This document shows positions 1 to 8,783 of a stretch of 64,000 nucleotides of DNA, one piece after another; positions within the stretch are counted from its first letter, which is position 1; every line of letters starts with the position of its first letter. A model generated the notes under the pieces. It did not search any database and was not told the DNA's origin. It saw only the letters and a list, made by a program, of their open reading frames with translations. Source of the stretch: Skermania sp. ID1734 (GTDB lineage: Bacteria; Actinomycetota; Actinomycetes; Mycobacteriales; Mycobacteriaceae); NCBI RefSeq assembly GCF_007489285.1, contig NZ_VLIY01000005.1, forward strand, positions 231,682-295,681, read 5' to 3'. The position numbers and the translations under genes were made by a program.

Positions 1-320
1 CTCCACATCGTGAACAGTGCCCGCTGAACCAACTTGTTGGCCTCGATCTGGTCGCGGAAAACCGCATCGGCGCGAATCGGATCGACGCCCTCGCGCAGGG
101 CCTGTATCCGAACGGACTCCAGTACTTGTTGCTCGCGTGCGGGATCATCGATCGGCCCGGCCGGATACTTGGCAGCCGCGACGGCGTCCGCGGTCTCGAG
201 GCGTTGCACGACCGCGGTCACCAGCGGCGTCAACGGGTTGGCCGGTGCCGCATGGGCGAGGCCGTTCGCCCAGAACGTCAAGCCGGTGGTGAATATCAGC
301 GTCACGAGTAGGCCTGGCAT
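1..320 (-). CDS. Secreted chorismate mutase, partial (C-terminus beyond window)
   Basis: The minus strand from an ATG at 320 reads a short signal peptide (hydrophobic run ending in AHA-AP at about residue 24) and then a helical AroQ-type region with LETADAVAAAKY and ending FRDQIEANKLVQ. These match the secreted AroQ-gamma chorismate mutases known from mycobacteria (Rv1885c type), which convert chorismate to prephenate outside the cytoplasm. The ATG gives a normal signal peptide; a TTG about 20 codons upstream is possible but less convincing. The reading frame is open to base 1, so the catalytic C-terminal half is missing from the window. Family assignment is from motif memory and is fairly sure. 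Confidence 0.75.
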   Translation of the reverse strand, partial: MPGLLVTLIFTTGLTFWANGLAHAAPANPLTPLVTAVVQRLETADAVAAAKYPAGPIDDPAREQQVLESVRIQALREGVDPIRADAVFRDQIEANKLVQRALFTMW

Positions 321-408
321 GGATCGATTATTCGCCTGGCGCTGGTGGTAGCCGTCCCGGGCCGCCAAGTGGTATATCGGATATGTCGTAGTTTTCAGGA
401 GCGCGTAA

Positions 409-852
409 GTGCCGCTGGTTGCGCTGGCCATCCTGGTGTGCACCGCACTGAGTGGCCTGGTAATACTCGGTGCCTGGTTAACCCGCAGCGAGGTTCGCCG
501 TGCTCGCGGACGGCGCGGACGGCACCGCAGATTGCCCCCGACTTTGGTGTTCAGCCACGTCGGCTTCGCTCTTGCCGGCGCCGCCACCTGGGTCGCGTTC
601 ACCATCCTGGGCCGCGACCAGGTCGGGTGGGCCAGCCTGGGACTTCTCGTCGTGACCGCGATGCTCGGCGCGACAATGTTCATTAGGTGGATACCGAGCT
701 ACCGGCGTCCGATACACCTCGGCGTTGGCCCTGGGTCCGCGCATCGGGCACCCGACCACTCGAACCTGCCGATAGCCGTCGTCGTTACGCATGGCATTTT
801 CGCGGTGACTACCGCGGCATTGGTCATCTGGACAGTGTTCGTCGCCATCTAG
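409..852 (+). CDS. Small multi-pass membrane protein, unknown function
   Basis: A 147-residue protein starting at GTG. I see four hydrophobic segments: about residues 3-24, 46-68, 73-92 and 118-145. An Arg-rich cytoplasmic loop (RRARGRRGRHRR) sits between the first two. No catalytic motif is recognisable. It starts 88 bp from the divergent chorismate mutase gene and ends 12 bp before the PucR-type gene, so co-transcription with the latter is possible. Function cannot be inferred from the sequence. Confidence 0.6.
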   Translation: MPLVALAILVCTALSGLVILGAWLTRSEVRRARGRRGRHRRLPPTLVFSHVGFALAGAATWVAFTILGRDQVGWASLGLLVVTAMLGATMFIRWIPSYRRPIHLGVGPGSAHRAPDHSNLPIAVVVTHGIFAVTTAALVIWTVFVAI

Positions 853-864
853 AGCGGTCCGTGA

Positions 865-2283
865 TTGTCAGACCCTACAGAAATCCTTGAAAAGTCAGTG
901 CGGTCAGACAACCCGATGTTCCGATCGCAAGCGGACTATAGAGAAGCAGACTCCACCCCGCGCGGAAGGCCCGCAACCTTGCGATTAGACATGCCCCGAA
1001 TTGACACTGTTCCGGAAGTCGCGCGCAAGATGCTTGCCGGCCGTGATGCCTTCATCGGGGAACTTTTCGCAGTGATCCGTGCCGAGATCAAGGCGTTGAA
1101 CTTCGACGACGCGACTATCAAACTGCTGCAAGCCAGCGTCGCCGAGAACGTCACCGCGGCCGTGACGTTTTTGGAGCGCAATATTCCGGTGGAGGAGTTG
1201 GAGGCGCCCAGACCGGCGATCATCCATGCGCGGGCGCTCGCGCAGCATGACATTCCGCTTTCCGCGCTGGTGCGGGCCTACCGAATCGGGCACACCCGCT
1301 TCCTCGACGCGACAATGCGATACGCCGTCGAGTTAGCCCAACCGGATAGCGCTAACACGCTGATCGAACTGGTCAATCGGTGTGGTGCCTTCATCGACAA
1401 GGTTGTCGAGCAAGTCGGGCGAGCCTACGAGCAAGAACGCGACCGCTGGATGAGTAGCCGCGGCGGATTCCGGCAGAAGTGGGTCGGGCAGATTCTCGAC
1501 GGCTCGATTACTGACGTCCGCGATGCCGAGAACGCGTTGCGGTACCGGTTCGACGCTATTCATGTGGCGGTCGAGGTGTGGCCGGATGCCGATGTGCCGA
1601 CCCGCGAGGCCATGAACCTTTTCGATGAGGCAGCGCTGGTCATCGCCCACTATCTGCGGGCGATCGGTGCGCCCCTGCTGGTGCCGAGCGGCGAACGCCA
1701 AGCTCGAATCTGGTTTCGGTTGCCCGTCGCCACACCGATCGACGCCGCGGGTGTGGCGGGCGCATTGACCCACAAATCGGTGCGTGCGCGGTTGGCGATC
1801 GGTCAGCCCGAGCGGGGCATCGAGGGATTCCGGCGCACCCTGACCCAGGCGACCCGCGTGCAACAGATCGCCGTGCAGGCCGGCGGGGGGTTTCCGCGGG
1901 CCACCACCTACCACGAGATCGCACCCTTGGCCCTGATGGCCCACGACATCGACGCATTGGGACGGTTTGTCGGGCGCACGCTGGGTGTCCTGGCCAACGA
2001 TGACAACCGCAACGAGTGGCTCCGGGAAACGTTGCGGGTGTTCCTGTCCAACAACCGCAGCTTCTCCGCGACGGCACAACAAATGCATCTGCACCGCAAC
2101 ACGATTCAATACCGAATTCAACAGGCGATCGAGTGCTGCGGCGTCGACTTGGACGACGGAGCGGCCGTGCTGGAGCTGCAAATCGCGCTTTTCGCCGCGC
2201 GCTGGTTGCGTAGTTCGGTGCTGCGCAACGCGGAAGACGTTGAATCGCGCGCCATGGGCGACCTGCGCGCCAGTTCCGGCTAA
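865..2283 (+). CDS. PucR/CdaR-type transcriptional regulator
   Basis: A protein of up to 472 residues. The N-terminal half (about 60-200) is an all-helical RsbR-like sensor region and the middle is a GGDEF-derived PucR-type domain. The C-terminus (about 385-445) holds the PucR helix-turn-helix, seen as LRVFLSNNRSFSATAQQMHLHRNTIQYRI. Proteins of this type are cytoplasmic one-component regulators with varied ligands. The first in-frame start is TTG at 865; an ATG at 916 (residue 18) is an equally reasonable start because the first 17 residues look unstructured. Nothing nearby identifies the target. Confidence 0.85.
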   Translation: MSDPTEILEKSVRSDNPMFRSQADYREADSTPRGRPATLRLDMPRIDTVPEVARKMLAGRDAFIGELFAVIRAEIKALNFDDATIKLLQASVAENVTAAVTFLERNIPVEELEAPRPAIIHARALAQHDIPLSALVRAYRIGHTRFLDATMRYAVELAQPDSANTLIELVNRCGAFIDKVVEQVGRAYEQERDRWMSSRGGFRQKWVGQILDGSITDVRDAENALRYRFDAIHVAVEVWPDADVPTREAMNLFDEAALVIAHYLRAIGAPLLVPSGERQARIWFRLPVATPIDAAGVAGALTHKSVRARLAIGQPERGIEGFRRTLTQATRVQQIAVQAGGGFPRATTYHEIAPLALMAHDIDALGRFVGRTLGVLANDDNRNEWLRETLRVFLSNNRSFSATAQQMHLHRNTIQYRIQQAIECCGVDLDDGAAVLELQIALFAARWLRSSVLRNAEDVESRAMGDLRASSG

Positions 2284-2471
2284 TTATTAGCTGCGTTGTG
2301 CGCGGCGCATGAAGTTGGCCGAAATTTTCAGGTTTTGGTTACGTTGTCTGGCTCACATCTCGCTCGTATCGTCATTGGTGTCAACGAAAAGTCTTATTAC
2401 ACAGACTATTTCGAATAGCTACGACGTTTCGTGGCAGTCACCGCTCGATTCCACAGCGAAGGGACGAAACA

Positions 2472-2678
2472 ATGCAAGACTTCCTCTCTATTGGCGGATT
2501 GTTCGTCTTCATGTTGTCGCCGATCCTCATCCCCGGCATCTACCACGCCTTTTTGGCTCTCGGCGACCGGTCGCGTAAGCGCCGCGAAGCCGCGGTCGAG
2601 GCTGCTGCTGCTGCTCCTACCCGGACCGCGGCGCCCGTACGCCGGCCAGCGGTGGCCGTTGCGAATCAGGCGGCCTGA
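2472..2678 (+). CDS. Small single-pass membrane protein
   Basis: A 68-residue protein with an ATG start preceded by an A/G-rich GAAGGGACG site. Residues 5-30 form one hydrophobic segment (IGGLFVFMLSPILIPGIYHAFLA). It is followed by a basic RSRKRRE cluster and an Ala/Pro/Arg-rich tail, so the tail is probably cytoplasmic. A strong terminator hairpin follows 23 bp downstream, which supports a real monocistronic gene. I do not recognise a family. Confidence 0.6.
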   Translation: MQDFLSIGGLFVFMLSPILIPGIYHAFLALGDRSRKRREAAVEAAAAAPTRTAAPVRRPAVAVANQAA

Positions 2679-2701
2679 TGCACTTGGCCACAGGCCAAAC
2701 A

Positions 2702-2745
2702 CTGAGGCGGTCCAGCGACGTTGCTGGACCGCCTCAGCGTTTTTA
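2702..2745. terminator. Bidirectional hairpin terminator
   Basis: A perfect 15-bp inverted repeat (2702-2716 and 2723-2737) with a 6-base loop is followed by CG and a run of T. It lies between the small membrane protein gene (+) and the end of the converging WS/DGAT gene (-), so it can serve both. Confidence 0.85.
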
Positions 2746-2761
2746 TTCAAGTTCAGCCTTT

Positions 2762-4114
2762 TTATTCAAGTTCGGCGAGACTGGCTTCCAAATGCTCCAG
2801 CAACCGTTGCAGACCCGGAACGGCCTTGCGGCAGCCGACGATGCCGATGTCGAGATTGCCCGCGTAACTGATCGCGGTGATGTTGAGCGCGTTGTAGTCC
2901 AGCGGAATCGACAGTGGGTAGTTTGCCAGCATCTGGGCGCCGTGCATGTACAACGGTTCCTTGGGGCCCGGCACATTCGAAATCACCACGTTGACCACCG
3001 AGGGCGCGATCGATCCGAGTCCCGGCAGGGCACCGAGCATGGTTTGCGCGGACTGCAGTGTCGCGCCCATCAATTGGACCTGGGCCTTCGACTGTTTGGC
3101 CATGGTCGATTTGGCCTTGTTCATCGACGTGATGATCGTATGCATCCGGTCGCTTGGATAAGGCAAGTGCGTGCCCAGATTGCACAGGGCATACCCAATG
3201 GCGTTGCCTCCGTCGGAGTCCCCTGCGCGTACTGATACCGGAACCGCCGCGATCAGTGGCTTGCTGGGTAACGCGTTCTGGGAAAGCAGGTATCGGCGCA
3301 AAGCGCCTGAACACATAGCCAGCAGAACATCATTGATGGTGGCGCGCGTTCCTATCTTCTTAGCTGCCGCACGCAGCCGCTCGAGCGGCCACGATTGTCC
3401 GGCAAAGCGCCGACTGCCGGTGATGGGCACATTGAACATGCTGTGTGGGGCGGGTAGCGGCAACCGCGCATCAGCCCGACCGACATTGCCGGCCAGAATC
3501 CGGCCGAAACTCATCGTCGAAGGCACGACGGCTCGGACGTAGTTCGTCAATCCCTCCGCCACATGAACGGGGCTATTCGGGGTCGGCTTTGGTTTCACCC
3601 GCACCCGGTTGGCCCACAGCGGCGCGGTGTCGCCATTAGGCGAAGCGGACAGCGATGCCGCAACCATCCGCATGGCCGACACGCCATCCGCCAGCGAATG
3701 ATGCATCTTGGCGTACACCGCAAACCGGTTGTCCTCGACGCCGTCGATCACGTGGTACTCCCACAGCGGGCGGTGCCGATCGAGCAGCACGCTGTGCGCG
3801 CGCGAAACGTATTCCAGCAGTTCCCGAATACGTCCCGGGCGCGCGAGCCCGGCCAACCGGACGTGGTGTTCCAGATCGACGTCGTTGTCGTCGGTCCACC
3901 AAAGCTGTCCCAACGAACTCACCGGATCCGCCGGCCGTTTCCGGAAGGTCGGGCTGAGGTTGGTGTACGTCAACAGCTTTGCGTGCAGGTCGCGGACAAA
4001 ATGTTCATCCGCGCCGTCGGGCAGTTCGAACAGTTGTAGCGCCCCGACGTGCGTCGGATGCTCCCGCGACTCCGAGACCAGAAAAATCGAGTCGGCCGGG
4101 GAAATGACGCTCAT
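2762..4114 (-). CDS. Wax ester synthase/diacylglycerol acyltransferase (WS/DGAT)
   Basis: A 450-residue protein of usual family length. The family joins fatty acyl-CoA to diacylglycerol or long-chain alcohols for storage lipid. The catalytic HHxxxDG motif is intact as HHSLADG (residues 138-144), and the N-terminal PADSIF and HVGAL motifs and C-terminal NVVISNVPGP motif are present. It is the last gene of a four-gene minus-strand run and starts 3 bp after the Rieske oxygenase stop, so translation is probably coupled. Linkage to an oxygenase and its reductase suggests the oxygenase acts on a lipid, but that is inference. Confidence 0.92.
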   Translation of the reverse strand: MSVISPADSIFLVSESREHPTHVGALQLFELPDGADEHFVRDLHAKLLTYTNLSPTFRKRPADPVSSLGQLWWTDDNDVDLEHHVRLAGLARPGRIRELLEYVSRAHSVLLDRHRPLWEYHVIDGVEDNRFAVYAKMHHSLADGVSAMRMVAASLSASPNGDTAPLWANRVRVKPKPTPNSPVHVAEGLTNYVRAVVPSTMSFGRILAGNVGRADARLPLPAPHSMFNVPITGSRRFAGQSWPLERLRAAAKKIGTRATINDVLLAMCSGALRRYLLSQNALPSKPLIAAVPVSVRAGDSDGGNAIGYALCNLGTHLPYPSDRMHTIITSMNKAKSTMAKQSKAQVQLMGATLQSAQTMLGALPGLGSIAPSVVNVVISNVPGPKEPLYMHGAQMLANYPLSIPLDYNALNITAISYAGNLDIGIVGCRKAVPGLQRLLEHLEASLAELE

Positions 4115-4117
4115 CTG

Positions 4118-5158
4118 TCAAAGCTTCCAATTCAACACAAAGCTGCCTGACTCGTCGTCGACCATGTCCATGGCGATCCGCCGGGCCCGCACTGCCGCTC
4201 GGTCGGCCTTCACGTTGATATCGCGACGCGGCTCACCGCGATCCCCGAGCCGGCTTTGAATCGCCTCCAGTACAACCGAATCCCGCAGTGCCCAGTCGTG
4301 AAACATGGTGCGCAGGAAGTCGGCGACACGCTCGTCATCCTTGGCGTAGGTACGTGCCATCTGGAGGAAAACGTGCGTGCTGTCGGGGGTTTCGGGCGTG
4401 AATCCCTGAATTCGCAACAGCTCGTGGGCACTTCCGTCATCGAGGTCGATCGAGTAGTGCTGAACGTGCAGAGCTGGGGTGACGAAGCGGCCCTCCTCGC
4501 GACGGGTGGCGAGCGTGTCTTCCGGCAGGCCGGTGACGTCGGCTTCCCAGGGGGCCAGTCGGCTCGGCGGCATGGAGCGGGAGTAGGAAACGGACCGCTC
4601 GGATACTTCCACCTCGTCGAGCGCGGGCAGCACGTCGATATCGGGCGGCACGACCTCCGGGTGCATGACGAACACGTCCGTCAGGTCGAGGTAGTGCTCT
4701 TGCAACAGCAGGTAATTCGCCCCGACTTTCAGGACCTCGTCGGTACTGGCCCAGCCGGTTCCGTCGCCGTACCACGGCACTCGTGGCGGTGGGCGCAACG
4801 CTGCCGCCCCCGGCTCACCTAGCCAGATCCAGACGAAAGGCGCCTTCTCGAAGATGGGATAGGTGCGCACCCGCGCACCGGGCGGAAGATTCTCCTGCGA
4901 CGGCACGTGTGCGAGGCAGCCGTCCGGCTCGTAGCTGAAGCCGTGATAGCCGCACACCACCCGATCGCCGTCGCGGCGACCGGCCGAGAGCGGGAACGCG
5001 CGATGAATGCAGCGGTCCTCCATCGCCACGACCTCGCCAGTGCTGCGGCGGTACAGCAGCACCGGGACGTCCAGCAGGCGACGGGCGAGGAAGTCCTCGC
5101 CGACCTCGCCGCTGGTTGCCGCCACATACCAGCAGTTGAACGGATAGTTCGGCCTCAT
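4118..5158 (-). CDS. Rieske [2Fe-2S] oxygenase, VanA-like terminal oxygenase
   Basis: A 346-residue protein beginning MRPNYPFNCWYVAA, typical of VanA-type aromatic demethylase/oxygenase alpha subunits. The Rieske ligands are visible near the N-terminus as CIH and, 16 residues on, CGYH. A non-heme iron region follows around residues 150-170 (EHYLDLTDVFVMHP). The ATG at 5158 overlaps the stop of the reductase gene as ATGA, so translational coupling is very likely. The enzyme needs the electrons supplied by that reductase. The substrate is unknown; an aromatic O-demethylation or a steroid/lipid hydroxylation are both possible. Confidence 0.9.
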   Translation of the reverse strand: MRPNYPFNCWYVAATSGEVGEDFLARRLLDVPVLLYRRSTGEVVAMEDRCIHRAFPLSAGRRDGDRVVCGYHGFSYEPDGCLAHVPSQENLPPGARVRTYPIFEKAPFVWIWLGEPGAAALRPPPRVPWYGDGTGWASTDEVLKVGANYLLLQEHYLDLTDVFVMHPEVVPPDIDVLPALDEVEVSERSVSYSRSMPPSRLAPWEADVTGLPEDTLATRREEGRFVTPALHVQHYSIDLDDGSAHELLRIQGFTPETPDSTHVFLQMARTYAKDDERVADFLRTMFHDWALRDSVVLEAIQSRLGDRGEPRRDINVKADRAAVRARRIAMDMVDDESGSFVLNWKL

Positions 5159-6156
5159 AGGTCGAGCACCAGCCTTTCCGAGCGGGAGCGCGAAACGCAG
5201 ATCATCATGACGTCGTTGCGGGCCTTCTCCGCGTCGTTCAGCACCGAATCTCGGTGATCGGGTTCGCCCTCGAGAACGTCGCATTCACATGTTCCACAGA
5301 TGCCCTCCATGCATGAGCCGAGCACATCGACGCCCGCCTCCTCGCACGCCTCGAACACGGACTTGTCCGCCGGTACGGTCACCGTGACACCGGAACGTTG
5401 GCACTCCACCTCGAAGGTCTCGAGCGCCCCGGGCGACGGCTCAGCGAGGGCTTTGGCCGAGAAACGCTCCACGTGCAGGCTGTCGTCGGGCCAGATCTTG
5501 CAGGCGTCCTCGACGGCCTCCATCAAGCCTTCCGGGCCGCAGCAGTACACCAGCGTTCTATCAGCGGGCTCGGACAGCACAGATTCGAGTTCGGTTCTGA
5601 ACGGGGTATCGGACTCATCGGCGGCGGAGATGGTGACCCGGTCGCCGTAGCGCTCCAACTCGTCGAGGAAGGCCATGGTCGAGCGCTTCCGGCCGCCGTA
5701 GAGGAGACGCCAATCGGCACCCGCTGCCTGCGCGGCGGCGATCATCGGCAGGATCGGCGTGATACCGATTCCACCGGCGATGAACACGTACTTCGGTGAG
5801 CCGACGAGCGGAAAGTGGTTGCGTGGGCCGCGAACTCGAACGTTCGCACCTTCTTGCAGCTTCTCGTGCACAAACTTCGAGCCGCCGCGACTTTCGGGAT
5901 CGAGAAGTACACCGATGCGCCACTCACCACTGTTGGCGGTGTCGCCGCACAGCGAGTACTGCCGGACGAGTTTGGGCTCCAACAGCAGGTCGATGTGCGA
6001 ACCCGCCGCCCACTCCGGCAGATCCGCGCCGGTGGGATCCGCGAGTGTCAAAGCGACGACACCGTCGGAGGCGACTTCGCGGCGGCGAACCACGACGTCG
6101 ACTTCGACCTCGCGGTAAGCGGGCCGCGCGCGCCCCGACTCTTCAGTCGTGGTCAC
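5155..6156 (-). CDS. Oxygenase reductase: FAD/NAD domain plus C-terminal plant-type [2Fe-2S] ferredoxin
   Basis: A 333-residue protein. The FAD-binding signature RQYSLCGD is near residues 65-72 and the NAD-binding motif GGIGITPI follows. The C-terminal ferredoxin domain has the CxxxxCxxC cluster plus distal Cys, seen as CMEGICGTCEC and ICVSRS. This is the VanB-like arrangement that passes electrons from NAD(P)H to a Rieske oxygenase, here encoded directly downstream with an ATGA overlap. The GTG start at 6156 overlaps the stop of a 31-codon gene upstream as GTGA. Confidence 0.92.
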   Translation of the reverse strand: MTTTEESGRARPAYREVEVDVVVRRREVASDGVVALTLADPTGADLPEWAAGSHIDLLLEPKLVRQYSLCGDTANSGEWRIGVLLDPESRGGSKFVHEKLQEGANVRVRGPRNHFPLVGSPKYVFIAGGIGITPILPMIAAAQAAGADWRLLYGGRKRSTMAFLDELERYGDRVTISAADESDTPFRTELESVLSEPADRTLVYCCGPEGLMEAVEDACKIWPDDSLHVERFSAKALAEPSPGALETFEVECQRSGVTVTVPADKSVFEACEEAGVDVLGSCMEGICGTCECDVLEGEPDHRDSVLNDAEKARNDVMMICVSRSRSERLVLDL

Positions 6157-6248
6157 TTGGCCCTCCGTACGGGAATCGACTTGTCCTGGTTGCGGAACTC
6201 CACCCTGGTCGGCTCGACGTCGAGCCGGTTGATGTCAGTAGTCGTCAT
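6153..6248 (-). CDS. 31-residue leader peptide of the oxygenase operon
   Basis: A short open frame MTTTDINRLDVEPTRVEFRN followed by QDKSIPVRRAK. The ATG at 6248 has a strong AGGAG site 5 bp upstream. Its stop overlaps the reductase GTG as GTGA, making it the first gene of a tightly coupled four-gene run. The good ribosome site and exact coupling argue that it is translated. No membrane segment or known motif is seen. It could be a small accessory subunit or a coupling leader. Confidence 0.55.
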   Translation of the reverse strand: MTTTDINRLDVEPTRVEFRNQDKSIPVRRAK

Positions 6249-6493
6249 TAGTGCTCCTTTGCGGCCTACGGCATGCTGGGCGGTTGCGGGCGGGAGCGCA
6301 TAGTCACCGGCGCGGCAGATGGTCAGTCGGCGGCACAGCGCAAATGCGGCACCAATCAGCATCCGCTGTCGGTGCGGGCGGGTCGATAGGACAACGGACA
6401 AGGTGATCGCCGTTCCGTTGGGTGGGCGAACAAGGGCACTTCGATACTCACCCCGACGGGCCGCCGCGCGGGGTCGTTTGGCTGAAATCGGTG

Positions 6494-6868
6494 CTATTCG
6501 ACGACGGTGATGTCGGCCTTATTGGGGTAGAAGGCGACGTGGCCGGCGATTTCCGCCACTGCCGGATACGGCTCACGGTAGGTCCACACCGCATCCTCGA
6601 CTGTGTGGTCACCTGTGGTCACGCTGTAATAGCTCGCCTCGCCTTTGAAGGGGCAATACGTGCTGGTAGATGTGCTGCGCAGCCGATCCTGCGCCACGTC
6701 GGTCAGCGGAATGTATTGGACCACTGGGTAAGTAGATTCGCGCAGGCTGAGCGCGCGACGCGTGTCGGCGACCAGTGCGCCGTCGACGCGCACCTGCACC
6801 CGTCCAGGGGTGGGTTCGATAGTGATGGGATGTTCGGCGGTCGGTTGAAGTACGGGTCGATTTGTCAT
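6494..6868 (-). CDS. DUF427-family protein
   Basis: A 124-residue protein starting at the ATG at 6868. The family hallmarks are present: VRVDGALVADTRRALSLRES, YPVVQYIPLTDV, TYCPFKGEASYYSV and the C-terminal AFYPNKADI. DUF427 proteins are small beta-rich proteins of unsettled function, common in actinobacteria. It is monocistronic and divergent from the vapBC pair. The identification is firm; the function is not known. Confidence 0.88.
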   Translation of the reverse strand: MTNRPVLQPTAEHPITIEPTPGRVQVRVDGALVADTRRALSLRESTYPVVQYIPLTDVAQDRLRSTSTSTYCPFKGEASYYSVTTGDHTVEDAVWTYREPYPAVAEIAGHVAFYPNKADITVVE

Positions 6869-6969
6869 ACGAAGTTCAACGCTTTGGTGGGGCGGGGATT
6901 CCGATCGACGGTGACGCAATGTTGGCAAATTATTAGAGTCACATACATCGTCAACATGAGGAGGCGGCA

Positions 6970-7191
6970 GTGTCAGTGACACAGATAGACCTCGATGACA
7001 CGGCGTTGGCGGAAGTGATGCGGATTGCGGGGGTGCACACGACGAAGGAAGCCGTGAACCTCGCCATGCGCGATTATGTCGAGAGATTCCGGCGCGTCGA
7101 GGCGCTCGCCCGGTCGCGCGGGGATGCCACGGATTGGGACTATGAGGGCTGGCTCACGGCGCGCGCCGACGAGAAGACGGCCGGGTCTTGA
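6970..7191 (+). CDS. vapB: VapB-type antitoxin
   Basis: A 73-residue protein starting at GTG with an AGGAGG site just upstream. The N-terminal IDLDDTALAEVMRIAGVHTT followed by KEAVNLAMRDYVERF is the ribbon-helix-helix pattern of the mycobacterial VapB/DUF2191 group. The acidic WDYEGWL tail would wrap the toxin. The stop overlaps the VapC start (TTGA), as is normal for these pairs. A possible promoter is TTGGCA at 6922 with TACATC at 6944. Confidence 0.88.
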   Translation: MSVTQIDLDDTALAEVMRIAGVHTTKEAVNLAMRDYVERFRRVEALARSRGDATDWDYEGWLTARADEKTAGS

Positions 7192-7613
7192 TTCACTTTC
7201 TGGTCGATTCTTCGGCGGTTTGGCGCCTGCAGCGACAACCCGATCTCACCCAGAGCTGGGACTCAACGCTTGTGAGCGGGGCAATCGGATCCTGTGAGCC
7301 ACAACGCGCTGAATTCCGCCGATCGGCGCGGAATGTGGACGAATTCGATCAAATGAACCGGACTTTTCGAGATCTCTACCCGGACGTGCCGGTGCCGAAA
7401 TCGGTGTGGCGGTGGATAGATTCGGCTCAGCATAGGCTCGCGGCCCTGGGTGCAGCGCGCGCTCTGTCCGTGGTCGATCTGTTGATTTGCAGAACCGCGG
7501 CGGCTCAAGATCTGGTGGTGCTCCACGATCACGCGAATTACGAACTAGCAGAACGACTCCTACCCGACGTCAGAGCGTGGCGTGTTGTAGGGCAACGTCG
7601 TTCGCAAGCCTAG
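7188..7613 (+). CDS. vapC: VapC-type PIN-domain ribonuclease toxin
   Basis: A 141-residue PIN domain protein starting at a TTG that overlaps the vapB stop. The acidic residues expected to bind metal are visible: Asp in FLVDSSA near residue 7, Glu in CEPQRAEF near residue 41, Asp in VVDLLICRTA near residue 96, and the C-terminal HDHANYE. VapC toxins cleave tRNA or rRNA when VapB is degraded. The gene looks intact. Confidence 0.9.
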   Translation: MIHFLVDSSAVWRLQRQPDLTQSWDSTLVSGAIGSCEPQRAEFRRSARNVDEFDQMNRTFRDLYPDVPVPKSVWRWIDSAQHRLAALGAARALSVVDLLICRTAAAQDLVVLHDHANYELAERLLPDVRAWRVVGQRRSQA

Positions 7614-7622
7614 CGCGCTCAA

Positions 7623-8783
7623 TTACTTTGACAGCCGGGACCGTAGTGCGGCCGCCCGTAACGTCAAATGGTTGCGTTCAGCGACGTTCTGGGCCTGTGC
7701 AGCCGCGTCGACGTACAGTCGCACGGCCGTGGCGAGATCGCCGGCCTGCTCATGCAGGTAGGCAGCGGACGCGGTGTACCGGGGCAGCGCCGGGTCGAGT
7801 TCGGCGAGCGCGGCTAGTCCCGCGTGCGGTCCGTCGGCTTCGCCGACCGCGACTGCGCGATTGAGCCGCACAATCGGGCTGTCGGTGAGGCGGACCAACT
7901 CGTCGTACCACTCGACAATCTGCACCCAATCCGTTTCGTCGGCCGTCTGTGCGTCAGCGTGCAGAGCGGCGATGGCTGCCTGGGCCTGGTATTCACCGAG
8001 TCTGTCGCGCGCCAGAGCTGCTTGCAGGATGGCTACGCCCTCGGCAATCTGGTCGCGCCGCCACAGTGTGCGGTCCTGCTCGGACAACGGCACCAGGCTG
8101 CCATCGGCACGCGTTCGGGCCGCGCGTCGCGCGTCGTGCAGCAAGAAGAGTGCCAGCAAGCCGGCCACCTCCGGGTCGTTGGTGGTCGCGGTCAACTGCC
8201 GGGCCAGCCGAATTGCTTCGGCCGCGAGGTCTACGTCGCCGCTGTATCCCTCGTTGAAGACCAGATACAACACCCGAAGGACGGTGTGCAGATCTCCGGG
8301 ACGATCCAGTCGCACGTTGCTTACTGTGCGCTTGGCGCGGCTGATCCGCTGCGCCATCGTCGCTTCCGGCACAAGGTAGGCCTGCGCAATCTGACGAGTC
8401 GTCAGGCCACCGACCGCTCGCAGTGTTAACGCGACCGCCGATGCGGGAGTGAGGCTGGGATGCGCGCACAGGAAGTAGAGCTGCAGTGTTTCGTCCGCTT
8501 CGGCGCTGGGACCGGGAACGGGCTCCTCGGAAACTTGAACCTCGCGGCGCCGGCGTGCTGACTCGGAGCGGGTGAGATCCAGGAAGCGGCGCCACGCGGT
8601 GGTGATCAGCCAACCCTTCGGGTCATTCGGAGGCTGGCTGGGCCAGGTTTCGACGGCCCGGATAAGGGCCTCCTGGACGGCGTCTTCGGCAGTGGCGAAG
8701 TCGGCTCCGCGGTGGACGAGAGCCGCCAAGACACTCGGGATCAAATCCCGCAGCTGGCTCTCGTCCACCGTGCTGGCAGTCAT
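7623..8783 (-). CDS. ECF42-type RNA polymerase sigma factor with C-terminal extension
   Basis: A 386-residue protein starting at the ATG at 8783. Sigma region 2 (FATAEDAVQEALIRAVETWP) and region 4 (LTTRQIAQAYLVPEATMAQR) occupy the first 180 residues. A long helical, TPR-like C-terminal domain then takes up about 200 residues. This extended layout and the adjacent upstream DGPF/YCII gene are diagnostic of the ECF42 group, which has no classical anti-sigma factor; the extension is thought to control activity. The start overlaps the stop of the YCII gene by one base (TAATG), so the two are coupled. Confidence 0.9.
   Translation of the reverse strand: MTASTVDESQLRDLIPSVLAALVHRGADFATAEDAVQEALIRAVETWPSQPPNDPKGWLITTAWRRFLDLTRSESARRRREVQVSEEPVPGPSAEADETLQLYFLCAHPSLTPASAVALTLRAVGGLTTRQIAQAYLVPEATMAQRISRAKRTVSNVRLDRPGDLHTVLRVLYLVFNEGYSGDVDLAAEAIRLARQLTATTNDPEVAGLLALFLLHDARRAARTRADGSLVPLSEQDRTLWRRDQIAEGVAILQAALARDRLGEYQAQAAIAALHADAQTADETDWVQIVEWYDELVRLTDSPIVRLNRAVAVGEADGPHAGLAALAELDPALPRYTASAAYLHEQAGDLATAVRLYVDAAAQAQNVAERNHLTLRAAALRSRLSK

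Noticed and set aside
2309..2578. An 89-codon frame overlapping the small membrane protein.
   Set aside because: It has no ribosome site and an irregular composition, whereas the overlapping frame at 2472 has a ribosome site, a membrane segment and a following terminator.
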